From Phycisphaerales bacterium (lineage in GTDB: Bacteria > Planctomycetota > Phycisphaerae > Phycisphaerales > UBA1924), in assembly GCA_029260345.1 (NCBI GenBank), contig JAJDDK010000005.1:558001-622000 (forward strand): a stretch of 64,000 nt of DNA, written 5' to 3'. Under the pieces are notes generated by a model that did no database searches, had not been told where the DNA came from, and saw only the letters and a list, made by a program, of their open reading frames with translations. The position numbers and the translations under genes were made by a program. Below, piece after piece: positions 25,835-35,210 of the stretch (position 1 is its first letter; each line of letters begins with the position of its first letter).

Positions 25835-26305
25835 ATGTCCGATTTCCCTCGACAGGATGAATTAGGCGAGACGCCCGCCGGCCTTGGTGCGGAGCTCAAG
25901 GCGATGTTCGGCTCGGCGCCCGTTGTACGGGAGGATATTGACAACGCCGTTTTGTCCACGGCGCGGCGTCGGCTGGCCCATCGCCGGCGGGTGCGCCTGG
26001 CATGGCAGACCGTCACGTCCACTGCCGCAGCGGCAGCGCTGGCGATGCTCGTCTGGCTCGGACCGTGGCAATGGAATTCGGCGCCAGCGCCGAGCCCGCA
26101 CTCCGCGATGGCGATGGCGCATGATTTCAATCGCGATGGCGATCTGGACATCGTTGATGCGTTCGTGCTCGCGAGGCACATACGCGATGGCGAGACGCCG
26201 CTTGCGGAGTGGGATGTCAATCACGACGGCGCGGTGAACTCGGATGATGCTGATGCGATTGCGATGGCGGCGGTTTCGCTTTCGCCGCGGGAGGTGATTC
26301 AATGA
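25835..26305 (+). CDS. Membrane protein with extracytoplasmic dockerin (candidate anti-sigma partner)
   Basis: A 156-residue protein: an N-terminal ~50-residue charged cytosolic part, one membrane helix at about 57-80 (TVTSTAAAAALAMLVWLGPW), then an external dockerin with two Ca loops: DFNRDGDLDIVDAFVLARHI and DVNHDGAVNSDDADAIAMAA. This is a type I dockerin facing outward. The position directly after a sigma gene and the one-helix layout fit an anti-sigma factor, but no HxxxCxxC zinc motif or known anti-sigma fold can be seen. Its stop overlaps the next start (ATGA). Pairing of its dockerin with the cohesin-like neighbour is a hypothesis. Confidence 0.8.
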   Translation: MSDFPRQDELGETPAGLGAELKAMFGSAPVVREDIDNAVLSTARRRLAHRRRVRLAWQTVTSTAAAAALAMLVWLGPWQWNSAPAPSPHSAMAMAHDFNRDGDLDIVDAFVLARHIRDGETPLAEWDVNHDGAVNSDDADAIAMAAVSLSPREVIQ

Positions 26306-26778
26306 ATCGCGTTCTCGCTGCTGTCTTTGTGATTGTGTCGCTGAGCGCGACCATGGGATTGTCGAGTCGGCATCGTCCGGACGTCGCAAATGTTCCTGCT
26401 GAAGACCAGGCAGTGCGTTTCTCCGCGATCGATGTGTTTATCGACTCCGGCGCTGCCCCACTCGCGGCATATCAGTTTGAATTGAAATTGACCGGCGGCG
26501 CGAAGATTGTCGGTCTTGAAGGCGGTGAACACGGCGCGTTTGCAGAGGCGCCGTTCTACGACCCGGCCGCATTGATGCAGGATCGCGTCATCGTTGCGGA
26601 TTACAGCTTGGCGCCAGCGTCGGGCTTGCCGATGGGGCGCACGCGTGTCGCGCGCATTCACGTGCAACTTTCAAACATCGAGATGCCGCAGTTTGAGGCG
26701 GTCATCATCAAAGCGGCGTCCGCCGACGGCGGCGTCATCGACGTCAAGATTGTCGCAAACGAAGGAGCGCTTCCGTGA
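26302..26778 (+). CDS. Exported cohesin-like protein
   Basis: A 158-residue exported protein. Signal peptide: MNRVLAAVFVIVSLSATMG. The mature domain reads like a cohesin jelly-roll: IDVFIDSGAAPLAAYQFELKL (strand pair), IVGLEGGEHGAFAEAPFYD, RVIVADYSLAP and RVARIHVQLSNIEMPQFEAV, matching the order and spacing of cohesin strands. Cohesins bind dockerins with Ca2+. It overlaps the dockerin gene upstream (ATGA) and the VIT/vWA gene downstream (GTGA), so translation of all three is coupled. Assignment as cohesin-like rests on pattern similarity alone. Alternative: another small beta-sandwich of the same topology. Confidence 0.65.
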   Translation: MNRVLAAVFVIVSLSATMGLSSRHRPDVANVPAEDQAVRFSAIDVFIDSGAAPLAAYQFELKLTGGAKIVGLEGGEHGAFAEAPFYDPAALMQDRVIVADYSLAPASGLPMGRTRVARIHVQLSNIEMPQFEAVIIKAASADGGVIDVKIVANEGALP

Positions 26779-29033
26779 GCAGACGCTGGGCACTGGTGAT
26801 TCTCGCAGTTGTGTCTCTGGCAATCGTCGTCAGCGCAGTGATGACGGCGTGTGAAAGTGGGAGCGCATCACGCTCAATGTCAGATTCGGAGGTTGTCAGG
26901 GTCGAATCGACATTTGGCGTTGATGGACGCGCAACAGATGCTCAATTTGATGAATTGTGGATCATTTCGAGAGATGGAATTGAACCTGATCCGGATTTAA
27001 ATAACGACCGTTTCGATCTTGCTGGCGGCAATACGGAGGCATTCATCGGTGCTTCCCAAGCGAACGCGAGGTCCGATGGCAGCGTCCGACGCCAGCGAGG
27101 TACGTCGGATGGTCCCGAAGTAGCGTTTCAACGCGCTGAACTAAGCCGATCAGCGAGGCTGGGAGCCGCCCCCCTCGACGGGAGGGAATCTCCGGATCGC
27201 CTCCCCGTCCCCGGCGCGGGCGGCCTCATCACGCAAGGTAGAGACGGCACGGGTTTCGTTCACGTGCCGCTCGACCACACTGAGGTCGACGCGAACATTA
27301 ACGGTCACGTCGCCTCTGTGAACGTGCGCCAACGATTCCAGAATCCGTACGACACCAAAATCGAAGCGATCTATGTGTTTCCGCTTCCTGCGGATGCCGC
27401 AGTCAATGGCTTCCTGATGACGATTGGTGATCGGCGCATTCGCGGCATCATTCGAGAACGCGAAGAAGCCGAACGCATTTACAACGCGGCCCGCGCTCAA
27501 GGGCACGTCGCCTCGCTCCTGTCGCAGCAGCGTCCGAACATCTTCACACAGAAGGTCGCCAACATCGAGCCGGGCAAGCGGATCGACATAGACATCACGT
27601 ATTTCCATACGCTTTCGTACTCGGACGGCTGGTTTGAATGGGTGTTCCCGATGGTGGTCGGCCCGCGATTTAATCCGGTTGGCGCTCCCGACCCGGTGCT
27701 TGCTAATCCGCGCGGTCAGATGGCGCCGCAGGGGGCAACGGGGGTGACGTACATGCGTCCCGAGGAGCGGAGCGGCCATGACATCGGTGTCACGATAAAG
27801 ATCGAAGCGGGCGTTCCGATCGAAGAGCTCATCTGCCGCAGCCACGTCGTGGAGGTGAGCCGGTATTCCGAAACGAATGCGACAGTGGCGCTGAGCCCGC
27901 TCGACGCCATCCCCAACAAGGACTTCGTTCTTCGTTTCCGCGTTGCAGGCGATCAGGTTCGCTCTGGGTTTGTCACACAGCGCACGGATGCGGGAGGTTA
28001 CTTCTCGTTCATGTTAATTCCACCCCTCGATCTCGCGGCGACCCAGCGCGGTCCGATGGAGATGATCTTCGTGCTGGATTGCTCCGGCAGCATGAACGGC
28101 GAGCCGATCCGTCAGGCGAAATCCGCGGTCGAACGTGTGCTCAAACAACTGCGTCCGGAAGACAGTTTTCAGATTATTCGCTTTTCAAACAATGCGTTAG
28201 CGCTCGGCACAGCGCCTCTCGAGGCAAACCAGAACAACGTGCGTCGAGGTCTGAAGTACCTGGACTCTCTGAATGGCTCCGGCGGCACAATGATGATTGA
28301 AGGCATCAAAGCCGCGCTGGATTTTCCGCACGACCCACGTCGCCTTCGGTTCGTGTGTTTCCTGACGGACGGTTTCATCGGCAATGAGGCGGAGATCCTT
28401 AGCGCAATGGCGCCGCGATTGAAGGACTCACGTGTGTTCAGCGTCGGCATCGGCTCCTCGCCGAACCGACATTTGATCGCGCGAATGGCGGAGATCGGTC
28501 GAGGCGTCGCGGCCTACGTGGGCCCGCAGGATGATGCGGCCCAGATCATGGATCAATTCTTCTTGCGCGTCAGTCACGCATCGATGACCGATGTGCAGCT
28601 TGAATTTGATGGCGCCGCTGATGTCGAATATTTCCCGAGTCGTTCGTTTGATCTCTTCGTCGGCCGGCCCATCATGGTGACGGGGCGATTTGAGGGCGAG
28701 TCGCCACAACGCATTGTTGCTCGGGGGACAATCGCCGGTGAAGAGCGCATCGTGACGGCGTTCGCAACGGACGCGACGAACCGGACGGCGCTCGGGCCGA
28801 TCTGGGCGCGCACGAAGATTACAAGTCTTTCAAATCAAGCATTGGAAACGCGCGACGGAGATTTCAAAAATGAAATTCGCAATCTCGCGCTCGAGCACGG
28901 GCTTGTTTCGGCGTACACCTCGTTCATCGCGGTTGATTCGTTGTCGCGCACCGAGGGCGACCACGGTGTGACCGTCACCGTGCCCGTGCCGACGCCGCAG
29001 GGCGTGCGCTACGACACGACAGTTGGGAAGTGA
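26775..29033 (+). CDS. VIT domain and von Willebrand factor A domain protein
   Basis: A 752-residue exported protein. GTG start overlapping the upstream stop; signal MSRRWALVILAVVSLAIVVS with a possible lipobox at VMTAC. Residues ~40-160 are low complexity. A VIT domain spans ~162-295 (VDANINGHVASVNVRQRFQN, KIEAIYVFPLPADAAVNGF, ITYFHTLSYSDGWFEWVFPM). A vWA domain follows from ~425: the MIDAS DxSxS is FVLDCSGSMNGEPIRQAKS with D435, S437 and S439, plus GGTMMIEGIKAAL and FLTDGFIGNE. The layout resembles inter-alpha-trypsin inhibitor heavy chains and bacterial vWA/VIT proteins, which bind ligands through a metal site. Its role here is probably as surface binding partner or sensor; that is inference. 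Confidence 0.92.
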   Translation: MSRRWALVILAVVSLAIVVSAVMTACESGSASRSMSDSEVVRVESTFGVDGRATDAQFDELWIISRDGIEPDPDLNNDRFDLAGGNTEAFIGASQANARSDGSVRRQRGTSDGPEVAFQRAELSRSARLGAAPLDGRESPDRLPVPGAGGLITQGRDGTGFVHVPLDHTEVDANINGHVASVNVRQRFQNPYDTKIEAIYVFPLPADAAVNGFLMTIGDRRIRGIIREREEAERIYNAARAQGHVASLLSQQRPNIFTQKVANIEPGKRIDIDITYFHTLSYSDGWFEWVFPMVVGPRFNPVGAPDPVLANPRGQMAPQGATGVTYMRPEERSGHDIGVTIKIEAGVPIEELICRSHVVEVSRYSETNATVALSPLDAIPNKDFVLRFRVAGDQVRSGFVTQRTDAGGYFSFMLIPPLDLAATQRGPMEMIFVLDCSGSMNGEPIRQAKSAVERVLKQLRPEDSFQIIRFSNNALALGTAPLEANQNNVRRGLKYLDSLNGSGGTMMIEGIKAALDFPHDPRRLRFVCFLTDGFIGNEAEILSAMAPRLKDSRVFSVGIGSSPNRHLIARMAEIGRGVAAYVGPQDDAAQIMDQFFLRVSHASMTDVQLEFDGAADVEYFPSRSFDLFVGRPIMVTGRFEGESPQRIVARGTIAGEERIVTAFATDATNRTALGPIWARTKITSLSNQALETRDGDFKNEIRNLALEHGLVSAYTSFIAVDSLSRTEGDHGVTVTVPVPTPQGVRYDTTVGK

Positions 29034-29056
29034 AGCGGCGTTGCGCAGGCCTTCCT

Positions 29057-32000
29057 TCACGCCGCGGCGGTGGACCGCCGTTCACCAAACCACGAATGAA
29101 TGGTTGGAAGGACGATTAGGGTCAGGGCCGTTGAAGTCACTACACCGCCAATTACCACGGTCGCGAGCGGCCGCTGCACTTCGGCGCCGACGCCGGTGGA
29201 GATCGCCATGGGCAGGAATCCGACGGCGTCGGTGATCGCGGTCGCCAGTACGGGTCGGAAACGTTGCTTGGCTGCTTCCACGGAAGCCATGCGGCGGCCC
29301 AGGCCTCGGGCCAGTTGCTCGCGCGTTGCTTCGATCAGAATCTGACCGTTCAGAACTGCGATGCCGCCAAGCGCAATGAAACCGACCGCGGCGCTCACGC
29401 TGAACGGAATGTCACGAATCCACAGCGCGAGCACGCCTCCAACCGCGGCGAACGGAATGGCAAGGTAGATCAGTGCGACGTCACGCAGGTTGCGCAAACT
29501 GAAGAGCAGCAGAAAGAAGACGAGGGCCAGCGTTGCGGGGACGACGATGGAGAGCCGCAGTTGAGCCCGCTCCAGGTTCTCAAACTGCCCGCCCCAGTCG
29601 ATGACATAACCGACTGGCAATTCGATTTCATTGGCGATGCGCCGGCGGGCTTCCTGCACGAACGACGACACATCGCGGTCCACGACGTTGCACTGCACGC
29701 GCATCAGGCGGCGGCTCCATTCGCGATTGATCGTCGCCGGGCCTTCGATCGTTTCCACCGTGGCGACTGATTCGAGCGGGAGAAGTTGACCAGAAGCGGT
29801 GGGGATGATGGTGGTGGCGAGCGCTGTGGGATCGGCGCGATGGCGATCCGGGAGCCGCGCGACGAGCGAGAAGCGGCGCTGGCCTTCGTACACCCGCCCG
29901 ATCTCTCGCCCGCCGACGGCTTCGACGAACGCAAGCACATCGCGCGCCGGAACGCCGTGGCGCGCAATTGCATCGCGGTCGACTGTCACGCGCAGCATTG
30001 GTTGTCCGGTGAGTTGGTCGGCGGAAATGTCCGAAGCGCCCTGAATCTCAAGCAGAATGCGCTGCACGTCATCGCTCAAACGCACCAGCTCGTCAAAGTC
30101 ATCGCCGAAAATCTTGATGCCAATGTCGGATCGAATGCTCGCCACCATTTCATTGAGGCGCATTTCGATCGGTTGCGACATTACGATGTTCAAGCCCGGC
30201 AAGTCGGCCAATGTCGCACTGATCGCGGTAGAAAATTCATTCTGTGTCGATGCCTTGGTCCATTCGGTTCTCGGCTTCAAGGTCAGAAAGATATCGGTGA
30301 CTTCGAGACCCATCGGGTCCGTCGCGACCTCCGCCGAACCGATGCGGCTCCACACATGCTCAATCTCGTCGGGGTACTCATCCAGCAACAATTGTTCGAT
30401 CTTGGTGTTGTAGCGCGTGGATTCGTCAAGCGAAACGCCGGCGAGCCGGATGACATTGAGTGTGAGGGCGCCTTCATTGAGTCGCGGCACAAACTCGCCG
30501 CCCAGGCGAGTCGATAAAAAACCTCCGCCTGCAAGGATCAACACCACGGACCCGAGCACCAGCACGCGCCGATTCACAATCCACGCGAGCGCCGCGCCAT
30601 ATCCATGCGTAATGCGATCCATGACGTGCAATCGCCTTGCGCGTCTTGGCGTCCGACCAAGCGCGTAGAAACCAAGCACTGGCGAGAGCGTGAGCGCAAT
30701 CACCAAAGCGCCGATCATCGCGAAGATAAAGGTCCACGCCATGGGTCGGAACATGCGCCCTTCGACGCCCTGCAACGTCAGCACGGGCACGAACACAATC
30801 AGAATGATGCCCATGCCAAATGCGATCGGCCGCGCCACGGACTTTCCGGATTCAATAATGACGCGAACGCGCTCATCAGCGGTCAGCCGTCGGCCTTGCG
30901 CGTCCGCTTCGTCTCGTAACCGTCGCAGGTTGGACTCGCTCATGACCACGGAGCCGTCCACGAGGATGCCGAAGTCAATGGCGCCGAGGCTGAGCAGGCT
31001 CGCCGCGATGCCGAATTCGCGCATGCCGATCGCGGCAAAGAGCATCGCCAGCGGGATGACCGCGGCGACGATCAACCCGGCGCGAATGTCTCCGAGAATG
31101 ACGAAGAGCGCCGCAGCCACAAGAATCGCGCCGTACAACAGATTGTGCTGCACGGTGCGGATGACTTGGGCCGTGAGATCAGCGCGGTCGTAGACAATGT
31201 CAAGTTCAACGTCGTCGGGAAGAGAGCCGCGCACGCCGTCCAGCCGGGTGCGCAGGGCGGCGGTCACATCCTTTGCGTTTTCGCCCATGAGCATGAACGC
31301 GAGGCCGAGCACCGCTTCGCCAGCGCCGTCGGCGGTGACGGCGCCGCGACGAATTTCATGATCGATGCGCACATCGGCGGCAATGTCACGAATACGGATC
31401 GGATTGCCATCAAACGATGTGATAATGATGTCGCGAATTTCATCAAGACTCGCGACGCGACCGACGCCCTGCACGAGCTGCGACTGACCGGCAAAGGAGA
31501 TGACGCCGCCGCCGACGTTTTCGTTGTTGGTGCGCAGCGCCTCATAGATGTCGTCCAGCGTCAGGCCGAATTTCAGCAACGCTTCCGGCGAAATGACAAC
31601 GTGGTATTGCTTCTTGAAGCCGCCCCACGCGTTGACTTCGGCGACGCCCGGCGTCTTGAGCAGCTCTGGTTTGATCACCCAATCATGAATCGTGCGCAAT
31701 TCTTCGAGTGAATTGCGCCCGTTCGGCGAGCGGACGATGTAGTGAAAAATCTCGCCGAGGCCGGTTGAGATTGGTCCGAGTTGCGGACGATCAATGCCGT
31801 CCGGCAAATGCACGGTGGAAAGGCGTTCGGCGACGTACTGCCGCGCATCTTCGATGGTGATGTCATCATCAAACGTCGCCACGACCTGTGAGAGGCCGAA
31901 TTTCGAGATGGATCGTACATCGCTCAGGCCGGGCAGCCCGCTGATCGCCAGCTCGAGCGGCAGCGTGATTTGCTGCTCGATCTCCTCCGGATTCAGGGCC

Positions 32001-32188
32001 GGCGCGCCGGCGTTGATCTGCACCATCACGGGCGTGGTGTCAGGAAACGCATCGACCGGAAGGTTGAAGAGCGTGACCACGCCCACGCTTCCCAGCACGG
32101 CATAGATGAGAAGCACGAGCAATCGGTTTTTGACTGAAAACTCAACCAGGCGCGCCAGTGGCGATGTCGGTGTCGGTTCGGGAATCAT
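29057..32188 (-). CDS. Heavy-metal efflux RND transporter (CzcA/CusA type)
   Basis: A 1043-residue RND pump of the inner membrane that drives metal ions out with protons. Signs: N-terminal helix and porter start (SVKNRLLVLLIYAVLGSVG), VDAFPDTTPVMVQINAGAPA, and the heavy-metal-RND motif in the fourth helix, LGAIDFGILVDGSVVMSESN (DFGxxVDG). A second set of helices and porter segments follows (VFFLLLFSLRNLRDVALIYL, GGIAVLNGQILIEATREQ). The start ATG at 32188 overlaps the adaptor stop (ATGA); an in-frame ATG at 32200 would read into the adaptor gene. Third gene of an outer-membrane factor-adaptor-pump operon. Metal specificity not readable. Confidence 0.94.
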   Translation of the reverse strand: MIPEPTPTSPLARLVEFSVKNRLLVLLIYAVLGSVGVVTLFNLPVDAFPDTTPVMVQINAGAPALNPEEIEQQITLPLELAISGLPGLSDVRSISKFGLSQVVATFDDDITIEDARQYVAERLSTVHLPDGIDRPQLGPISTGLGEIFHYIVRSPNGRNSLEELRTIHDWVIKPELLKTPGVAEVNAWGGFKKQYHVVISPEALLKFGLTLDDIYEALRTNNENVGGGVISFAGQSQLVQGVGRVASLDEIRDIIITSFDGNPIRIRDIAADVRIDHEIRRGAVTADGAGEAVLGLAFMLMGENAKDVTAALRTRLDGVRGSLPDDVELDIVYDRADLTAQVIRTVQHNLLYGAILVAAALFVILGDIRAGLIVAAVIPLAMLFAAIGMREFGIAASLLSLGAIDFGILVDGSVVMSESNLRRLRDEADAQGRRLTADERVRVIIESGKSVARPIAFGMGIILIVFVPVLTLQGVEGRMFRPMAWTFIFAMIGALVIALTLSPVLGFYALGRTPRRARRLHVMDRITHGYGAALAWIVNRRVLVLGSVVLILAGGGFLSTRLGGEFVPRLNEGALTLNVIRLAGVSLDESTRYNTKIEQLLLDEYPDEIEHVWSRIGSAEVATDPMGLEVTDIFLTLKPRTEWTKASTQNEFSTAISATLADLPGLNIVMSQPIEMRLNEMVASIRSDIGIKIFGDDFDELVRLSDDVQRILLEIQGASDISADQLTGQPMLRVTVDRDAIARHGVPARDVLAFVEAVGGREIGRVYEGQRRFSLVARLPDRHRADPTALATTIIPTASGQLLPLESVATVETIEGPATINREWSRRLMRVQCNVVDRDVSSFVQEARRRIANEIELPVGYVIDWGGQFENLERAQLRLSIVVPATLALVFFLLLFSLRNLRDVALIYLAIPFAAVGGVLALWIRDIPFSVSAAVGFIALGGIAVLNGQILIEATREQLARGLGRRMASVEAAKQRFRPVLATAITDAVGFLPMAISTGVGAEVQRPLATVVIGGVVTSTALTLIVLPTIHSWFGERRSTAAA

Positions 32189-33702
32189 TCGTGAACGCAC
32201 CCGGCGCCAAGGCGCGCTTTCAGCATCTCGGAGAGCGCCGTGAATGAACCAGTCGCCACCACGCGCTCGCCGGGGGACAGGCCCGCGTCGATATCAATCC
32301 ACTGGTCAGACTTTGACGCCACGGCGACACGCCGAGCGGCGAGCAAATCTGGTCCGCTACTGACAAAGACAAACGTCGCCTCGCCGATAAGCTGCACCGC
32401 GGTGACGGGCACACGCGTGACCTGCGAGGTTGCAGCCGCTGCGATGCGGCCTTCGCCATACAAGCCTTCGCGAAGTTTCCCATCGGGATTGGACGCGACT
32501 GCGCGAGCACGAATCATGCGGGATCGCGGATCAACGCGCGCATCGATCCAAACCAGTGTGGCTTCGACGACGTCATCCGGAAGTGAATCCAGCCGCACGC
32601 TAACAGTGGCGCCAGTTGTGATTCGGGCCAGTTCCGATGCTGGCACGGAAAGCTCAATCCACACGGTCGAACGATCGGACACCATCATGAGCGGCTCGCC
32701 CGGCGACGCCATTTCTCCGACGGAGGCGTCACGCATCACCACATCGCCGTTGAACGGCGAGCGAATGGTCAGCGTGGCTGAACTGTCCTGTTCCGCTTCG
32801 ATGCGCGCGAGTTCATCCTCGGACAGCCCGAGATTGATGAGCCGCTGCCGCGCGTTTGTGGCGTCGATGCGCGTGCGCTGAAGCGCCGCCAGCGCCGCTT
32901 CGAAATCCTGCCGCGACGTGATGTTGCGAGCGAGCAAGGAGCTCTCGCGTTCAAAGGATTGCTCACGCAACTCCACTTCAACATTCGCAGTCAGGAGGGC
33001 GCCCTTAGCGCCGGCGACTTCCGCGGAATGAATGCGCACCAGCGCATCGCCCGTGCGAACGTGCTCGCCCACATCGACGAGAACCTCGGTGACAATGCCG
33101 GACGTCAGCGGCGTGATCCGGGCGGTCTTGTTTTGATTGAACGTGACTTCCGCCAATGCGCGCACGGTCGGCGCCATGGTGGCGAGATCCGCATCGACAA
33201 ATTCGATTCCCGCTTTGGTCATTGCCATGTTCGACGAAAAGCGAATGAGCAATTCATCGCCCGGGCTGAGCCGGTCAATCTGGTCGGCGCGACAAATCGC
33301 ACAGTTGATTTCAGCCACGCCGTGTTCGGTGCAGAACAGGTTCGATGAAACCGTAGTTGCAGCAGCATCGTTACCAGCGGCTCCGAGAATCTCGGGATGA
33401 CACAGGAAGCACTCGTCCTCGTACAGCCCGTGTTCATTGCAATAGAGGCGCGATTCATCTTCCAGTTCGGGATGGCACAGCCAGCATCGGTCTTCGTACC
33501 GATCATGCTCGCGGCACCAGAGACGATCCGCATCGCGCTTCGACGCATCGCAGATGAAACATGTCTCGCCTGTTTCGGCGTGCGAATGCGCGCTTGCAGG
33601 CGTCGTTGCGGGGGAAGATTGCGGCGAACGCTCGCAACCCGGCATGAGCACCCCACCGGCGAACAGGAAACTCGTGATCAGAAGAAGTGTGAAATATTTC
33701 AT
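32185..33702 (-). CDS. Metal-efflux periplasmic adaptor with N-terminal Cys/His repeats
   Basis: A 505-residue membrane-fusion protein of the CusB/CzcB group. It is a lipoprotein (LMPGC, Cys23). Residues 48 to about 140 hold three repeats of the form CxxC ... CxEHxxYEDxCxxCH: for example CNEHGLYEDECFLCHPE, with the third reading CTEHGVAEINCAIC. This is a Cys/His-rich metal-binding segment. The body then has the adaptor features: SSNMAMTKAGIEFV, lipoyl half GIVTEVLVDVGEHVRTGDAL, a short coiled coil, LTIRSPFNGDVVMRDASVGE and a beta barrel. It is coupled by ATGA overlaps to both neighbours. The segment could hand metal to the pump or sense it. Confidence 0.93.
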   Translation of the reverse strand: MKYFTLLLITSFLFAGGVLMPGCERSPQSSPATTPASAHSHAETGETCFICDASKRDADRLWCREHDRYEDRCWLCHPELEDESRLYCNEHGLYEDECFLCHPEILGAAGNDAAATTVSSNLFCTEHGVAEINCAICRADQIDRLSPGDELLIRFSSNMAMTKAGIEFVDADLATMAPTVRALAEVTFNQNKTARITPLTSGIVTEVLVDVGEHVRTGDALVRIHSAEVAGAKGALLTANVEVELREQSFERESSLLARNITSRQDFEAALAALQRTRIDATNARQRLINLGLSEDELARIEAEQDSSATLTIRSPFNGDVVMRDASVGEMASPGEPLMMVSDRSTVWIELSVPASELARITTGATVSVRLDSLPDDVVEATLVWIDARVDPRSRMIRARAVASNPDGKLREGLYGEGRIAAAATSQVTRVPVTAVQLIGEATFVFVSSGPDLLAARRVAVASKSDQWIDIDAGLSPGERVVATGSFTALSEMLKARLGAGCVHE

Positions 33703-35159
33703 GAGTTGTGGTCCTCTTCGTTGGTGAGTGAATCACGCCACGGCGTGTCGCGTTGCATCAGCCCGTCAAGGATCGCTGCGGCTTCGTGGGCCGCTTCGAG
33801 CGCATCGACAAAGGCTGATTGCGAACGCACATAGGATTGCTGTGCGTCGAGCAATCTCAGGTAATCAGTCTTTCCCGCCTCATAGGCTTCGCGCGTCAGC
33901 GCCAAAGTACGCTCGGATTTTGGCAACAGAGAGCGTTCGTACGCGTCAATGGTCGCGCGGGCCGTGGCGTAGGAGCCCCACGCCGCCGACACGGCTTTGA
34001 TGAGTTCGAGTTTGACGGAGCCAAGCGCCGCTCCGGCGGAAATGCGCTCCGCCAGCGTCGCGGCGATCTCGCCTTGATTGCGGTCAAACGCCGGAATGGC
34101 AATGCTCGCCCCGACATCAAGCGTGGTTTCCGATTCGGGATCAGAATAGCGCGGGCCGATCGCCACGACGACGTTTGGCGTCGCGTTGGCCTTCGCCAAT
34201 TCGTGCGCGCGCTGGGCGCGTTCGATGGCGTTCTTGGCCTGATCGATGCGCTGGTTGCGATGCAGCGTGACTTCAACCACCTCGGCACGGTCCGGCAGCT
34301 CCGGTCGGTGTTCGAGGTCGTCACCAAGTGGACCTTCAATGGGATGATCGATTCCGATGGCCGCCGCCAATGCAGCGCGAGCCGCTTCGCATGATGCCTC
34401 GGCCGTCGCGAGATCAATCGCGGCTTGCTCGGCGACGACTTCGGCGCGAAGACGTTCAGATTCCGTCGCGGCGCCAGCCTCCATGCGCGCCTGGGCGGCG
34501 CTGAGCAGTTCATTGGATAGGTCGACCAGCTCGCGTTGAAGTGCGCGGCGGCGATCGGCGGCGACCGCATGCACGAATCGGAGCCGCACTTGGGTGGCGA
34601 TTTCGAATTCCATCGCAAGGAACTCAGCCTGCGCTTCAATGCGATCGGATTCCGCGACAGCGCCGGCCTTTTTGCGTTTGCCGGCCGTGACGAATTCCTG
34701 TTCGAGGAGATACGCCGTTTCTCCGCCGCGACCTGCGCGGGAGCCCAGCGCTTCACCAACGAAGGCGAACGATGGATTTGGTGGAAGCTGCGCCTGCGAT
34801 TCGCGCGCAGACGCGGCGCCAACCAGGTACGCAAGCCGGCGCATCTCGGGATGGTTCCGGATGGCGATGCGGACCGCGTCTTCGGCAGTGAGCGAGCCGT
34901 TGGTGATGAAGGACACGTCACGATAAGCCGCGGCCGTTGTGGAAGTATCGGCGTCAAGCGCTTCTGCATCACGGACGGTCGGCGGCGCGTCGGGATGGTC
35001 GACAATGCGCTGGTAAAGCACATCGCCCCAGTCGTATGGCGCCGGACCGGCGCAACCGGTCAGGCATGGCACAATCAGTGCGCACGCGGTGCGTGGGTGA
35101 AATCTGAGTTTCAAGAGCTTTGCTCCGCAACGTGATGACAGGAATCGCAAACACGACAT
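33699..35159 (-). CDS. Outer-membrane factor of the metal-efflux operon (TolC family lipoprotein)
   Basis: A 486-residue TolC-family protein, probably CusC-like. The N-terminus ends CALIVPCLTGCAGPAP with lipobox LTGC. The helical-hairpin repeats are typical (LTAEDAVRIAIRNHPEMRRL, KLELIKAVSAAWGSYATARA, TREAYEAGKTDYLRLLDAQQSYVRSQ). It forms the outer-membrane duct for the RND pump. Its stop overlaps the adaptor start (ATGA). The first ATG at 35159 leaves a 15-residue leader before the signal core, so a start slightly downstream is possible. Confidence 0.9.
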   Translation of the reverse strand: MSCLRFLSSRCGAKLLKLRFHPRTACALIVPCLTGCAGPAPYDWGDVLYQRIVDHPDAPPTVRDAEALDADTSTTAAAYRDVSFITNGSLTAEDAVRIAIRNHPEMRRLAYLVGAASARESQAQLPPNPSFAFVGEALGSRAGRGGETAYLLEQEFVTAGKRKKAGAVAESDRIEAQAEFLAMEFEIATQVRLRFVHAVAADRRRALQRELVDLSNELLSAAQARMEAGAATESERLRAEVVAEQAAIDLATAEASCEAARAALAAAIGIDHPIEGPLGDDLEHRPELPDRAEVVEVTLHRNQRIDQAKNAIERAQRAHELAKANATPNVVVAIGPRYSDPESETTLDVGASIAIPAFDRNQGEIAATLAERISAGAALGSVKLELIKAVSAAWGSYATARATIDAYERSLLPKSERTLALTREAYEAGKTDYLRLLDAQQSYVRSQSAFVDALEAAHEAAAILDGLMQRDTPWRDSLTNEEDHNS

Positions 35160-35210
35160 CGCTCCCGGAGACGGCGTCGCCGGGAGTCAGTCAACGTTTG
35201 TGATCATGTC

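Noticed and set aside
33896-35023. A 375-residue minus-strand frame
   Set aside because: It is the same strand as the outer-membrane factor in a different frame, with Arg/Ser-rich content; the TolC-like frame is clearly the real one.
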